64,000 nt of DNA. It comes from Streptomyces sp. SID13031 (GTDB taxonomy: Bacteria > Actinomycetota > Actinomycetes > Propionibacteriales > Kribbellaceae). Shown here one piece after another: positions 41,846-50,458 of the stretch; position 1 is the stretch's first letter, and each line of letters opens with the position of its first letter. The DNA lies in NCBI RefSeq assembly GCF_010548305.1, contig NZ_JAAGLV010000009.1:124001-188000 (forward strand). The letters run 5' to 3'. The position numbers and the translations under genes were made by a program. The notes under the pieces are model-generated. The model worked only from the letters and a program-made list of their open reading frames with translations, had not been told where the DNA came from and did not search any database.

Positions 41846-44260
41846 ATGGCCAGCTTGGCGGCGTTGTTGCGGAAATACCGGGTTGAGGCTGGGCTTACTC
41901 AGGCGGGGCTGGCTGAGAAGGCTGGGTTGAGTGAGCAGGCCATCAGTCTGTTGGAGCGGGGGACGCGGCGGCGGCCCCGGGTTGACACGATTGAGGCGTT
42001 GGCTGGGGCTCTTGAGCTCGGGGCCGACGCCGCCGAACAGTTGCTGCACGCTGCCAAGATCCAGCGGCGGCCGGCCGCCGAGACTGCCCCGCCACGGCCG
42101 GAGCCGGTTCGTGTTCTGCCTCGGCAGCTTCCGCCCACGCTGTCGGACTTCGCTGGACGTGCTGCCGAGGTGGCCGACCTGGTGAAGGTCTTCCGGCCGG
42201 CCGAGCAGCTGCCGGAGACGGTCCAGCTGGCCGCGGTGACCGGGATGGGCGGTGTCGGCAAGACCGCCCTGGCGGTGCATGTCGCCCACCTCGTCGGCGA
42301 TGACTTCCCTGATGGCCAGCTGTACCTCGACCTGCGCGGCTACGGCCCCGGTACTCCGCTCGACCCCGCCGAGGCGCTCAGTCAACTGATCCGTTCGCTC
42401 GGCCTCGACGACGACCGGACGGTGCCCTTGGGCATCAATGAGCTGGCCGGCCTCTACCGGTCGCGGCTGGCCGGCCAGCGCGTACTGATCGTGCTCGACA
42501 ACGCCAACGGCGCGGCCCAGGTGCTGCCGTTGCTGCCGGGGGTCCCCGGTTCGGCCGTGATCGCGACGAGCCGGCGGGCTCTGACCACCTTGCCGGGCTT
42601 CCGGCAGATCGCGCTGGCGCCGTTGTCCGAGGACGATTCGGTCGAGCTGCTGGCCAAGATCGCCGGTCGCGACCGGGTCGCCGCCGAGCAGGACGCGGCC
42701 CGGTCCATCGCCCAGCTGACCGGCCGGCTGCCGTTGGCGGTCCGGCTGATCGGTGCCCGGCTCGCGGCCCGGCCGAGCTGGCCGATCGAGCACATGATGA
42801 CGCAGCTGCACGACGAGCACCGCCGGCTGGACGAGTTCGGCACCGGCGAGTCGGGGGTCCGCGCGAACATCGCCGGTACCGCGGAGTTCCTTGCCAACAG
42901 CAACCAGAAGCTCGATCGTCAGGCCGCCGCCGCGCTGCCGCTGGTCGGTCTGCCCGACGGATCGGATCTGAGCGCGCTCACCGCCGCACATCTGCTCGAC
43001 GTCTCCGAGAACGCGGCCGAGCAGATCCTGGAGCGCCTGGTCGACCTCAACCTGCTCTCGTCGGCGTTGCCCGGCCGGTACAAGATGCACGACCTGATCC
43101 GCACCTTTGCCCGCGAGCGGGCCGAGCAGACTCTGTCCGAAGGTGCCCGGGGCGACGCATTGGGCCGCGTGGTGCAGCACTACACCGGAGTGGCCTGGCG
43201 TACTCAGCAACTCACTCATCCCGACAGCCGCAGGCTCCGCCTGGCCAGCCCTGCTGCCCGCCCGCTGCCGGAGCTGGCTGATACGCCGGCCGCGTTGATC
43301 TGGCTCGACCGGGAGCGGGCCAACATCCTCGGTCTCGTCCAGCAGGCGAGCGAGTCGGCCGTCCTGCGGGGTTACGTCCCTGAGCTCGCGCTCGCGCTGT
43401 TCGGCTATGCCGAGGCCAGGTCCCGGTGGACCGAGATGCGGACGATCGGCCGGATCGGCCGGGCGATCGCCGGCGACCTCGGCTACCACCGGCTCACCGC
43501 CTGGCTCGAGCACGACCTCGGGATTCCCGATGTGGAGCGGGGTGATCTGACCCCTTCGATCGCCCACTTCCGCGCGAGTCTGACGATGTTCCAGGCGATC
43601 CCGGATCTGGCCGGCCAGGCCCGCTGCTGTACGTCGCTGAGCTACACCCTGGAGCTGATGGGCCAGCCGGAGGACGCACTCGCGTTCGCGCAGGAAGCAC
43701 TGGCCATCAGCCTGAAGATCAGCGACCACAGCGTCGTCGGGATCAGCCACCTGGCCCTGGGCCGGCTGCACAGCCGGCGACGCGACCACGACCTGGCCCG
43801 GGAGTCGTTCGACCTCAGCCTGCTGCTGGCGGAGAAGTCCGGCAACCTTCGCTCCCTGGCCAGGCGCCACCAGATCGTCGGCCAGGCCTACCTGGAGGCG
43901 GGACTCCACGCAGCGGCGACCGACACGCTACTCAAGAGCTTCGACATCTTCGCCCGACTCGAGGACGGCAATGCCCAGGCCGAGTCCCTGCTGGGCCTGG
44001 CGACCAACTATCTGGCCCTCGGCGACCATCCGGCGGCCGCCGAGCGGGCCGAGGCCGGGCTCCAGTTGGCCCGTGCCTACGGCAATCAGCAGCGCGAAGG
44101 ACAACTGCTGATCGAGCTGGGCAAGATCCGGGCCTCGACCGGTGACGTCGCCGCCGCCGCAGTTGCCTGGCGGCAGGCCGTCACCGTCTTGCACGCGGTC
44201 TTCCCCAACGACCAGGCTGCGGCGCTGGAACTGCTCGCCGAGCACCATCTGAAGGCCTGA
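41846..44260 (+). CDS. HTH-NB-ARC-TPR (STAND) protein B, tandem paralogue
   Basis: 804 residues, beginning 2 nt after the stop of protein A. Same architecture: XRE HTH (TQAGLAEKAGLSEQAISLL), P-loop GMGGVGKTAL near 133, Walker B RVLIVLDNA, LPLAVRLIGARL, YKMHDLIRTFARER, then TPRs. The HTH and the LLERGTRRRPR linker are nearly identical to A, whereas the TPR part has diverged, as expected if the sensor half binds different ligands. Confidence 0.88.
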   Translation: MASLAALLRKYRVEAGLTQAGLAEKAGLSEQAISLLERGTRRRPRVDTIEALAGALELGADAAEQLLHAAKIQRRPAAETAPPRPEPVRVLPRQLPPTLSDFAGRAAEVADLVKVFRPAEQLPETVQLAAVTGMGGVGKTALAVHVAHLVGDDFPDGQLYLDLRGYGPGTPLDPAEALSQLIRSLGLDDDRTVPLGINELAGLYRSRLAGQRVLIVLDNANGAAQVLPLLPGVPGSAVIATSRRALTTLPGFRQIALAPLSEDDSVELLAKIAGRDRVAAEQDAARSIAQLTGRLPLAVRLIGARLAARPSWPIEHMMTQLHDEHRRLDEFGTGESGVRANIAGTAEFLANSNQKLDRQAAAALPLVGLPDGSDLSALTAAHLLDVSENAAEQILERLVDLNLLSSALPGRYKMHDLIRTFARERAEQTLSEGARGDALGRVVQHYTGVAWRTQQLTHPDSRRLRLASPAARPLPELADTPAALIWLDRERANILGLVQQASESAVLRGYVPELALALFGYAEARSRWTEMRTIGRIGRAIAGDLGYHRLTAWLEHDLGIPDVERGDLTPSIAHFRASLTMFQAIPDLAGQARCCTSLSYTLELMGQPEDALAFAQEALAISLKISDHSVVGISHLALGRLHSRRRDHDLARESFDLSLLLAEKSGNLRSLARRHQIVGQAYLEAGLHAAATDTLLKSFDIFARLEDGNAQAESLLGLATNYLALGDHPAAAERAEAGLQLARAYGNQQREGQLLIELGKIRASTGDVAAAAVAWRQAVTVLHAVFPNDQAAALELLAEHHLKA

Positions 44261-44278
44261 GCGGGCCCAGAAATGGAG

Positions 44279-44313
44279 CGAGGCCCAGTGGACACCTGTC
44301 CGGCCGGGCCTCG
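44279..44313. terminator. bidirectional terminator
   Basis: CGAGGCCC and GGGCCTCG, 8-bp stem with a 19-nt loop, between STAND B and the convergent rsrA. Confidence 0.6.
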
Positions 44314-44318
44314 GGGAG

Positions 44319-44600
44319 TTACTCCACGATCGTGGTGGTCGTCGTCTCGATCCTGATCTGGGTCAGCCTCAGCAGGATCTTCTGACGGAGCGCGTCGGGC
44401 GCGTGGTCGTCGCCGCAGGAGCGGTGGACGAGCTTCTTCACGCAGCGCTCGATGTCGTACTGGTCGAGGCACGGTGCGCACTCTTCCAGGTGCTGCTGGA
44501 TCTCCTCGGTGCTCGCGCCTTCGAGTTCATTGTCGATGAACACGTAGACCCGTTCCAGGATCTCGCTGCAGTCCACGTCGTGGTCCTCGCCGCAGCTCAT
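44319..44600 (-). CDS. rsrA: zinc redox anti-sigma factor RsrA
   Basis: 93 residues beginning MSCGEDHDVDC. ZAS motif H37-x3-C41-x2-C44 with C11, plus C3 and C62, at the same positions I recall for Streptomyces RsrA. Oxidation forms a disulfide, zinc is lost and SigR is released. C-terminus has an acidic/Thr tail. Starts 4 nt into the sigR stop (ATGA-type overlap). Confidence 0.93.
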   Translation of the reverse strand: MSCGEDHDVDCSEILERVYVFIDNELEGASTEEIQQHLEECAPCLDQYDIERCVKKLVHRSCGDDHAPDALRQKILLRLTQIRIETTTTTIVE

Positions 44601-45301
44601 GATTTCTTCTCCTCGGCCGCCGCCACGGAACCGTCCGCCGGCGCATCGTCTGACGCGGGGATCAGGCCCCGCTCCCGGGCGTAGTCGGCCAGCAGCTCGC
44701 GCAGCTGGCGCCGGCCACGGTGCAACCGCGACATCACGGTTCCGACCGGCGTCCCCATGATGTCGGCGATCTCCTTGTAGGCAAACCCCTCGACGTCGGC
44801 CAGATACACGGCGAGCCGGAAATCCTCCGGGATCGACTGCAGGGCGGACTTCACGTCGGAGTCGGGCAGGTGCTCCAGCGCCACCGCCTCGGCCGACTTC
44901 AGTCCACCGGGAGTGTGCGACTCGGCAGCGGTCAGCTGCCAGTCCTCGATCTCCTCGGTCGGCGACTGTGTGGGCTGACGCTGCCGCTTGCGGTAACCGT
45001 TGATGAAGGTGTTCGTCAGGATCCGGTACAGCCACGCCTTCAGGTTGGTACCGGGCGTGAACTGGTGGAAGGAGCTGTACGCCTTCGCGAAGGTGTCCTG
45101 AACCAGGTCTTCGGCGTCGGCCGGGTTACGCGTCATCCGCATCGCGGCCGCGTACATCTGGTCGAGGAAAGGCAGCGCCTCGCGCTCGAAGCGCTCGGTC
45201 CGCTGCTCGGGTGTCTCGGTGGTCGTGGGAGTCGGCATCGTGATCGAGAATACCGGGGTCTTCACAGTCTTCCGCGCAGGAGCCAGACTCGTCGCCGTCA
45301 T
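44597..45301 (-). CDS. sigR: ECF sigma factor SigR/SigH (thiol stress)
   Basis: 234 residues from the ATG at 45301; other starts are possible at 45238 (MPTPTTTE) and at 45382 (27 residues longer). Region 2: FLDQMYAAAMRMTRNPADAEDLVQDTFAKAYSSF and LKAWLYRILTNTFINGYRKR; region 4: YLADVEGFAYKEIADIMGTPVGTVMSRLHRGRRQLR. Controls the thioredoxin/mycothiol response. A sigma-R-type promoter lies directly at the start, so it is autoregulated. Confidence 0.93.
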   Translation of the reverse strand: MTATSLAPARKTVKTPVFSITMPTPTTTETPEQRTERFEREALPFLDQMYAAAMRMTRNPADAEDLVQDTFAKAYSSFHQFTPGTNLKAWLYRILTNTFINGYRKRQRQPTQSPTEEIEDWQLTAAESHTPGGLKSAEAVALEHLPDSDVKSALQSIPEDFRLAVYLADVEGFAYKEIADIMGTPVGTVMSRLHRGRRQLRELLADYARERGLIPASDDAPADGSVAAAEEKKS

Positions 45302-45310
45302 ACTCCTCAC

Positions 45311-45337
45311 AACAAGGCCCTGGACCGGGTCATTCCC
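45311..45337 (-). promoter_or_regulatory. sigma-R autoregulatory promoter
   Basis: On the minus strand GGGAAT-N18-GTT, an exact match to the sigma-R consensus. Transcription would begin about 6-10 nt downstream, at or just before the ATG at 45301, so the message is leaderless or nearly so. Promoter lies inside the longer possible reading frame (45382), as for S. coelicolor sigR p2. Confidence 0.85.
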
Positions 45338-45354
45338 GGCCCTCCGAGCGAACT

Positions 45355-45987
45355 TCAGCCGGAGATCTCCCGGGTCACCCATTCGAACACAGCTTCGACC
45401 AGCAGGTCGAAACTCTCGTCCTGGGTGAGCTCGGCGCGCTTGGGGACCTTGAACGAGTGGTCGCCGTCGGGCACCACGGCCATCTCGGTCAGCGGCGGGA
45501 ACTCCTCCGGCGTACCGAACGGGTCCCGCTCCCCCTGTACTACGAACGTCGGCAGCCGCGAGCTCTGCAACTCGTCGACCCGCGACTTGTCGGGCTTGCC
45601 CGGCGGATGCAGCGGGAAAGACAGCGCCAGTACTCCGGACGCGCCCAGCCCGGCCGCCGTGCGGCAGGCGACGCGCGCGCCCGCACTGCGTCCCCCGAGC
45701 ACCAGGGGCGTACGGATCCGCAGCTGCCCGATGATCGCGATCCAGGCCTCGTCGAGCACCTTCGGCGCCGGCGCCAGCTTCTTCCCGGCCCGCCGCCAGG
45801 GCTGCTCGATCAAGAACACGTTCATGTCCTGCTTGGGCAACCGAGCGGCCAGCGCGGCCAGATCCCCGGCCTCGATTCCCCCGCCGGCCCCGTGACCGAG
45901 CGCCAGCGTCGCCACCGGCCGCCGAGCCCGATGCGCCACGATCCGAGCCTCACCATGCGGAGTAGCCACAATCCGTTCATCGGTCAC
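45355..45987 (-). CDS. alpha/beta hydrolase (KANL3/Tex30 type)
   Basis: 210 residues from the GTG at 45987. Fold elements: TLALGHGAGGGIEAGD (oxyanion loop), nucleophile elbow LVLGGRSAGARVACR (Ser of GRSAG), acid in VVQGERDPFGTPEEF, catalytic His in PDGDHSF. Small family of predicted alpha/beta hydrolases with unknown substrate. Its 3' end overlaps the longest possible sigR start. Confidence 0.85.
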   Translation of the reverse strand: MTDERIVATPHGEARIVAHRARRPVATLALGHGAGGGIEAGDLAALAARLPKQDMNVFLIEQPWRRAGKKLAPAPKVLDEAWIAIIGQLRIRTPLVLGGRSAGARVACRTAAGLGASGVLALSFPLHPPGKPDKSRVDELQSSRLPTFVVQGERDPFGTPEEFPPLTEMAVVPDGDHSFKVPKRAELTQDESFDLLVEAVFEWVTREISG

Positions 45988-46090
45988 ACCCCCATCCTGT
46001 CATTCCCAGCACCCGCCACGCGCCAGCTCGTACTGCGGGTCCGTACTGGGTCCGTACTGCGGGGTCGCCGTCCGTCCGGGAAGCTGGTGG

Positions 46091-46891
46091 TCAGAAGAGG
46101 GTGATCTCCTCTGGCTCCTCCGGCTTGTCGATCGGGTCGGTGCCGTCTGGCGGGAGGGGGTCGACCAGGTGGGGGCCGTTGTTCTTGACGGAGCTGACGG
46201 CTTTGGAGACGGCGTAGGCCTCCAAGCGGCCGGGGGCTGCGGGCACGAGGAGCTCCAGCAGCTCGTCGGGATCCGAGGACAACGGGTTGAGCCACGCGTC
46301 GTACCGGTCGGGCTCGACCAGCAGCGGCATCCGGTCGTGGATGCGGCCGAGGTCGTCGGTGGCCGTGGTGGTGAGGACCGTGCAGGTCCAGAGCCAGGCC
46401 TCGTCCTTGTCCGGATCGGCGACTGCTTTGTTGCGCCAGATCTCGTACAGCCCCGCCATCGCCAGCACGCCGCCATCGGCCGGCCGGATGAAGTACGGCT
46501 GCTTGACCGCCTTGCCGTTGACCTTCTCCTCGGCCGTGTACCACTCGTAGTACCCGTCGGCCGGCAAGATGCAGCGGCGGACGGCGAACGCCTTCTTGAA
46601 CGCAGGCTTCTCCGCCACGGTCTCCATCCGGGCATTGATCAACCGGCTACCGATCGAAGTGTCCTTGGCCCACGACGGCACCAGCCCCCACTTCACCGTC
46701 GTCAGCTTCCGGACCACCTCATCCGGCACTTCCCGGTTCTTCCGCTCGACCACGGCAATCACCTCATCGGTGGGCGCCACGTTGTAGTTGTCCGGCAACC
46801 CCTGCACGGACTCCTTCACATTCCCCGCGTCGATCTCGAACTCGACCACGAGATCGGCAGGGTCACGGCTCGATGCGTATCTCCCACACAT
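46091..46891 (-). CDS. SOS response-associated peptidase family (HMCES/YedK)
   Basis: 266 residues from MCGRYASSR, with the catalytic Cys2 exposed after Met removal. Other family residues: YNVAPTD (Asn), WGLVPSWAKD, NARMETVAEKPAF, LPADGYYEW (Glu) and HDRMPLLV (His). The protein crosslinks to abasic sites in single-stranded DNA via Cys2 and protects them. Confidence 0.93.
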   Translation of the reverse strand: MCGRYASSRDPADLVVEFEIDAGNVKESVQGLPDNYNVAPTDEVIAVVERKNREVPDEVVRKLTTVKWGLVPSWAKDTSIGSRLINARMETVAEKPAFKKAFAVRRCILPADGYYEWYTAEEKVNGKAVKQPYFIRPADGGVLAMAGLYEIWRNKAVADPDKDEAWLWTCTVLTTTATDDLGRIHDRMPLLVEPDRYDAWLNPLSSDPDELLELLVPAAPGRLEAYAVSKAVSSVKNNGPHLVDPLPPDGTDPIDKPEEPEEITLF

Positions 46892-47010
46892 AGGACTCAC
46901 CCTAGCCACCGACGCCGACAGATTCCGGTACTGCCGGCCAGGCCCGTGAAGATGGTGAACTCTGGGGTGTAAGCGAATCGCCGGTCGAGACATATGAAGG
47001 TGTGGAGCAG

Positions 47011-47580
47011 ATGACCGAGGTCGACCGAACGGCGTTCGAGGACCTCTACCGGGACCACTACTGGTCCCTGTTGCGGTTCGCCGTCCGGCGCACACCCGAC
47101 CAGGAGCGCGCGCGTGACGTCGTCGCGGAGACCTTCACCATCGCCTGGCGCCGGCGCGGCACGCTGCCGCCCGGGCGCGCGCTGCCGTGGTTGTACAAGG
47201 TCGCCGGCAATGTCATCGCCAACGATCGCCGCCGGGACGAGCACGCCGCAGAGGCCTACCGCACCCTCGGCGGCTACTCCATGACTGCTCACCAAACCGA
47301 TCTCGCCGAGCAGGCGGAGTGGTCATCCGTCCTCGACGAGGTGCTGCAGGCGCTCCACACGCTCAGCGAGCCCGACCGCCAGGTCCTGATGCTGCACGCC
47401 TGGGAAGGCCTCAACGGCAAAGACCTCGGTACGGCGCTCGACTGCTCGGCGGCCACGGCATCCGTGCGCCTCCACCGCGCCCGCCGCAGGCTCGACAGCG
47501 CCCTCACCGCCCGCGGCTCGCGAACCGCCCGCCGCCCGGTGCTACCGGCCCTCAGAAGCGTCCAGGGAGACGAACGATGA
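47011..47580 (+). CDS. ECF-family sigma factor
   Basis: 189 residues from the ATG at 47011 (AAGGTG 8 nt before). Region 2: FEDLYRDHYWSLLRFAVRR, ARDVVAETFTIAWRRRGTLP, ALPWLYKVAGNVIANDRRR; region 4: LSEPDRQVLMLHAWEGLNGKDLGTALDCSAATASVRLHRARRRL. Overlaps its partner gene downstream (ATGA). Confidence 0.9.
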   Translation: MTEVDRTAFEDLYRDHYWSLLRFAVRRTPDQERARDVVAETFTIAWRRRGTLPPGRALPWLYKVAGNVIANDRRRDEHAAEAYRTLGGYSMTAHQTDLAEQAEWSSVLDEVLQALHTLSEPDRQVLMLHAWEGLNGKDLGTALDCSAATASVRLHRARRRLDSALTARGSRTARRPVLPALRSVQGDER

Positions 47581-48602
47581 CCTTGAAGGACAACCTCGCC
47601 GTACTTCGCCACGCCGATCCCGCCGCCGGGCTGCCGGACGGCCCGCTGGACCAGCGTGCGGACGACGACCTCGCGCGGATCCTGGACGAACCGACCGTCG
47701 CCGTACCACCCAGTCACCGATCGGTAGGCCGCCGAGCCGTCCTGGTGACCGTCGCGGCCGTGACCGCCGGCGCCATCGGTCTCATGGTCAGCGATCCGTT
47801 CGGCGCGAAGACACCGGCGATGGCCGCGACACCGCCGATGCTCGGCAACGTCCTCGGGGCTGGACAACCGGCCGGCCCCGCGCTGTCCCGCCTCGCCGAC
47901 GCGGCTCAGAAGGACCGCTCGCTGGCCGGTGACGGCTCCGGTCCGCATGTCGTCCGCACCGAGTCGTGGTCCCTGTCCACCCGTGTCGACGGCAAGACGG
48001 TCCACTCGGCGGTCGTACCGGAGATCACCGAACTCAGCTGGAACGCGGATCGCTCCGGGCACATCTCGACGCAGCTCGGTAAGCCGTACTACCCCAGCGC
48101 CGAGTACGAATCAGCCTGGAAGGCCGACGGCTCGCGAGGCAAGCAGGGTAAGACAGTCCGCGATGAGACCTGGCAGCCAGGCGGCTACACCCCGATGTTC
48201 CCGAACCTGCCGCTACCGTCCCAAGCCGCGCCGCTCCTGGCCGCCCTGAAAGCCGGCCACCCGATCGACAAGCTCGGCACCGGCGAACTGATGATCGCGA
48301 TCGAGGACCTCTACCGCGAGACCCAACCCAGCCCCGAAGTCCGCGCCGCCCTGCTCCAACTGCTCGCCGCCCGCCCAGACGTCATCGCCCTCGGCCAACT
48401 CACGGACCGCGCAGGAAGGCCGGCCGAGTGCTTCGCAGTAGACAGCACCCTGACCGGCCTCCCTCAACGCCAACTCCTGATGTTCAGCCCTACGACAGCG
48501 ACCTTGCTGGCCGGTGAAGACGTTCTGACCGAGGACGCCGGTCAGCTAGAGGTCCGCGTCCCGTCGGTCGTCAGTTATCGGCTGTATTTCCCGCGGAGCT
48601 GA
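47577..48602 (+). CDS. membrane-anchored CU044_5270-like partner of ECF sigma
   Basis: 341 residues. An N-terminal cytoplasmic part (1-55), one membrane helix (RRAVLVTVAAVTAGAIGLMV, ~52-72) and an extracellular C-terminal domain. Such proteins follow ECF sigma genes and probably act as anti-sigma factors. No zinc-binding motif is seen, so the inhibitory contact would be non-ZAS. Family name is from recollection. Confidence 0.7.
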   Translation: MTLKDNLAVLRHADPAAGLPDGPLDQRADDDLARILDEPTVAVPPSHRSVGRRAVLVTVAAVTAGAIGLMVSDPFGAKTPAMAATPPMLGNVLGAGQPAGPALSRLADAAQKDRSLAGDGSGPHVVRTESWSLSTRVDGKTVHSAVVPEITELSWNADRSGHISTQLGKPYYPSAEYESAWKADGSRGKQGKTVRDETWQPGGYTPMFPNLPLPSQAAPLLAALKAGHPIDKLGTGELMIAIEDLYRETQPSPEVRAALLQLLAARPDVIALGQLTDRAGRPAECFAVDSTLTGLPQRQLLMFSPTTATLLAGEDVLTEDAGQLEVRVPSVVSYRLYFPRS

Positions 48603-48603
48603 C

Positions 48604-49215
48604 TTACTGCGTCTGCCACTGCGACATCCGGTCGTTGGATCCACTACTGACCAGCGAGTTGACGGATTTTTCGGGCTCGGTCCACAGGTGGGAGTCAGGT
48701 GAGTCATAGGCGTAGACCGTGACGTCGGTATCAGTGTTCACCCAGCTCGACGTCTGGTTGTCGAATCCCCAGTTGCCCGCATTGCCCCTCACAGTGGCAC
48801 CGGTGAACTGAAGCCTTCGACCGCCCCAGTTGGAGTCGGTGTAGAAGCAGTAGTAGTCCTTGACGGTGATGCCGGACGGGCAGCCGTGGACGGCTTGGAT
48901 GCTGCGGCTGGACTCTGCCGCGACGCCCGCGCGCCGGGCGGCGTCGGCCCGCACGTTGTTTCCCAGGCCGGCAGGGGCGACGGATTCGCCCGGGCTCGGC
49001 CAGACGACGACGGTGCCGGTCTTCTCCCAGGCCAGGGCATTGTCGCTGACCTGGATGCCGCCGGGCTGCAACTTCAGCAACTGCGCCATCTCGGCGGCCA
49101 GCGGTCCGGTCGGTGCAGTTGAGGCCGCACCCGCGGACAACGGAACAGTCGCTGCGGCCAGCGCTACTCCGGTGGCTGCCAGCACTGTGATTCTTCTACC
49201 TAACCAACCCTGCAT
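48604..49215 (-). CDS. secreted protein with peptidase-inhibitor I36-like domain
   Basis: 203 residues with AGGAG upstream and a signal peptide ending AGA-AST near residue 31. C-terminal ~90 residues (VHGCPSGITVKDYYCFYTDS, NWGGRRLQFTG, WGFDNQTSSWVN) match the beta/gamma-crystallin-like I36 fold (streptomycete metalloproteinase inhibitor SMPI), common in Actinobacteria. The stop is one base from the end of the convergent gene. Confidence 0.75.
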   Translation of the reverse strand: MQGWLGRRITVLAATGVALAAATVPLSAGAASTAPTGPLAAEMAQLLKLQPGGIQVSDNALAWEKTGTVVVWPSPGESVAPAGLGNNVRADAARRAGVAAESSRSIQAVHGCPSGITVKDYYCFYTDSNWGGRRLQFTGATVRGNAGNWGFDNQTSSWVNTDTDVTVYAYDSPDSHLWTEPEKSVNSLVSSGSNDRMSQWQTQ

Positions 49216-49404
49216 TCAGCTTCTCCTGACGCGTGATGGACGGACTCATGCGTCACGGAGCCTTCCAGCAAAGGAGCCGGCAGAGATAGCGAATTGCCAC
49301 TTGCTGCAAAGGACAGCGGCGACGGATCGCCTACCCCGTGATAGGCGATCCGCCACCGGTTTGCTGCGTCCGGTCGTCCCCCTGTAGGCGGCCGGGCGCA
49401 AGTC

Positions 49405-50220
49405 CTACGCGGGTCTTGCCAGTTCGTCCAGGACGCGGCCGGCCCATTGCTCGGCCGCGGGGAGGCCTTCGATCCAGACGCGGGCCAGTTGTGGCTCGTC
49501 GGTGTCGAGGCGCCATTGGGTGATCAGGGCTCGTACCGTCTCGACCTGGTCCGGCAGGTTCGGGTCGCGGTCGACGAGCGCCGCCGCGCGGCGTGCGCCG
49601 AGGCGGCCCAGTACGTCACCGCCCGCGAACACGATCCGGAGGCATTCCGCGACGTCGATGAGGCGGAGTTCGCGCTCGACGGGCGTGATCCCGGCCGGGT
49701 AGAGCGGCTCGACCACGACCAGTGCGTGGGTCGCCGGTACGGATGTTCCACGGAGTTCGGCCTCCCGGTAGATCTCGCCGAGCCGGGACCGCAGGTGCGC
49801 CAGGCTGGACAGCCCGGTCAGCGGGTCCTCGCACGACAGCGAGTGCAGATAGATGAGTGACGCCTCGGCCCAGCTGGAACTGAGTGCGCGCACCGCGTCG
49901 AAAGCCGGCTCGCCCCCGGCGATCGCGCGGTACAGCGCACCCAGCCCATCCAGTGCCTCGAGCAACGAGACTCCGTCTTCGGCCAATCGGCGTCCGACCT
50001 CGTCACTCGCGGGCACAACATCGGCACCGTCTTGCAGAGCTTCAGCAATTGCGAGATAAGCGCTGCGGTCGATGCCAGCCGTGCCGTGCGGCTCCCTCCT
50101 TCCGCACGGTTGCCCCGTTGACGACGCTTCCGGCCGATCCCGGGCGAGCGACCCCGCCAGGTTCAGGGACCGGCTGGGACGTAGGTCGAGCCGTCGGCGG
50201 ATATCCGCGAACAGCGACAT
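49405..50220 (-). CDS. protein with degenerate GGDEF domain
   Basis: 271 residues from MSLFADIRRRLDLRP (GAGGAGG upstream). The C-terminal half keeps the diguanylate-cyclase entry DPLTGLSSLAHLRSRL and the strand GGDVLGRLGARRAAALV, in which GARRA replaces GGDEF. No signal or membrane segments. Expected to be inactive as a cyclase; may bind nucleotides or a partner. It is divergent from the membrane sigma factor. Confidence 0.75.
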   Translation of the reverse strand: MSLFADIRRRLDLRPSRSLNLAGSLARDRPEASSTGQPCGRREPHGTAGIDRSAYLAIAEALQDGADVVPASDEVGRRLAEDGVSLLEALDGLGALYRAIAGGEPAFDAVRALSSSWAEASLIYLHSLSCEDPLTGLSSLAHLRSRLGEIYREAELRGTSVPATHALVVVEPLYPAGITPVERELRLIDVAECLRIVFAGGDVLGRLGARRAAALVDRDPNLPDQVETVRALITQWRLDTDEPQLARVWIEGLPAAEQWAGRVLDELARPA

Positions 50221-50458
50221 GTCCCCTCCTCGGGTGGCCCCTTCGTCTCCCGACCGGGTGGCCGGAAGCGTCGTACTGGAGGTGAGACACCGCCGGAGCT
50301 GGTTCATGACGCGGATTTCAGGATCTTTTTTCGCGTAACCTCACAGCTGTCCCCGTCGTCATGAATAGGTGCGCCGATCCGTCCCTCATGGGAGCCTTGA
50401 TCCCGGCAACCAAGTGACAGCCGGTGACGATGTCGTGACAAACCCAGGGGGAGTACGG

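Noticed and set aside
39444..44260. canonical SARP antibiotic regulators
   Set aside because: Both proteins lack the bacterial transcriptional activation (SARP) domain; the N-terminal domain is XRE-type.
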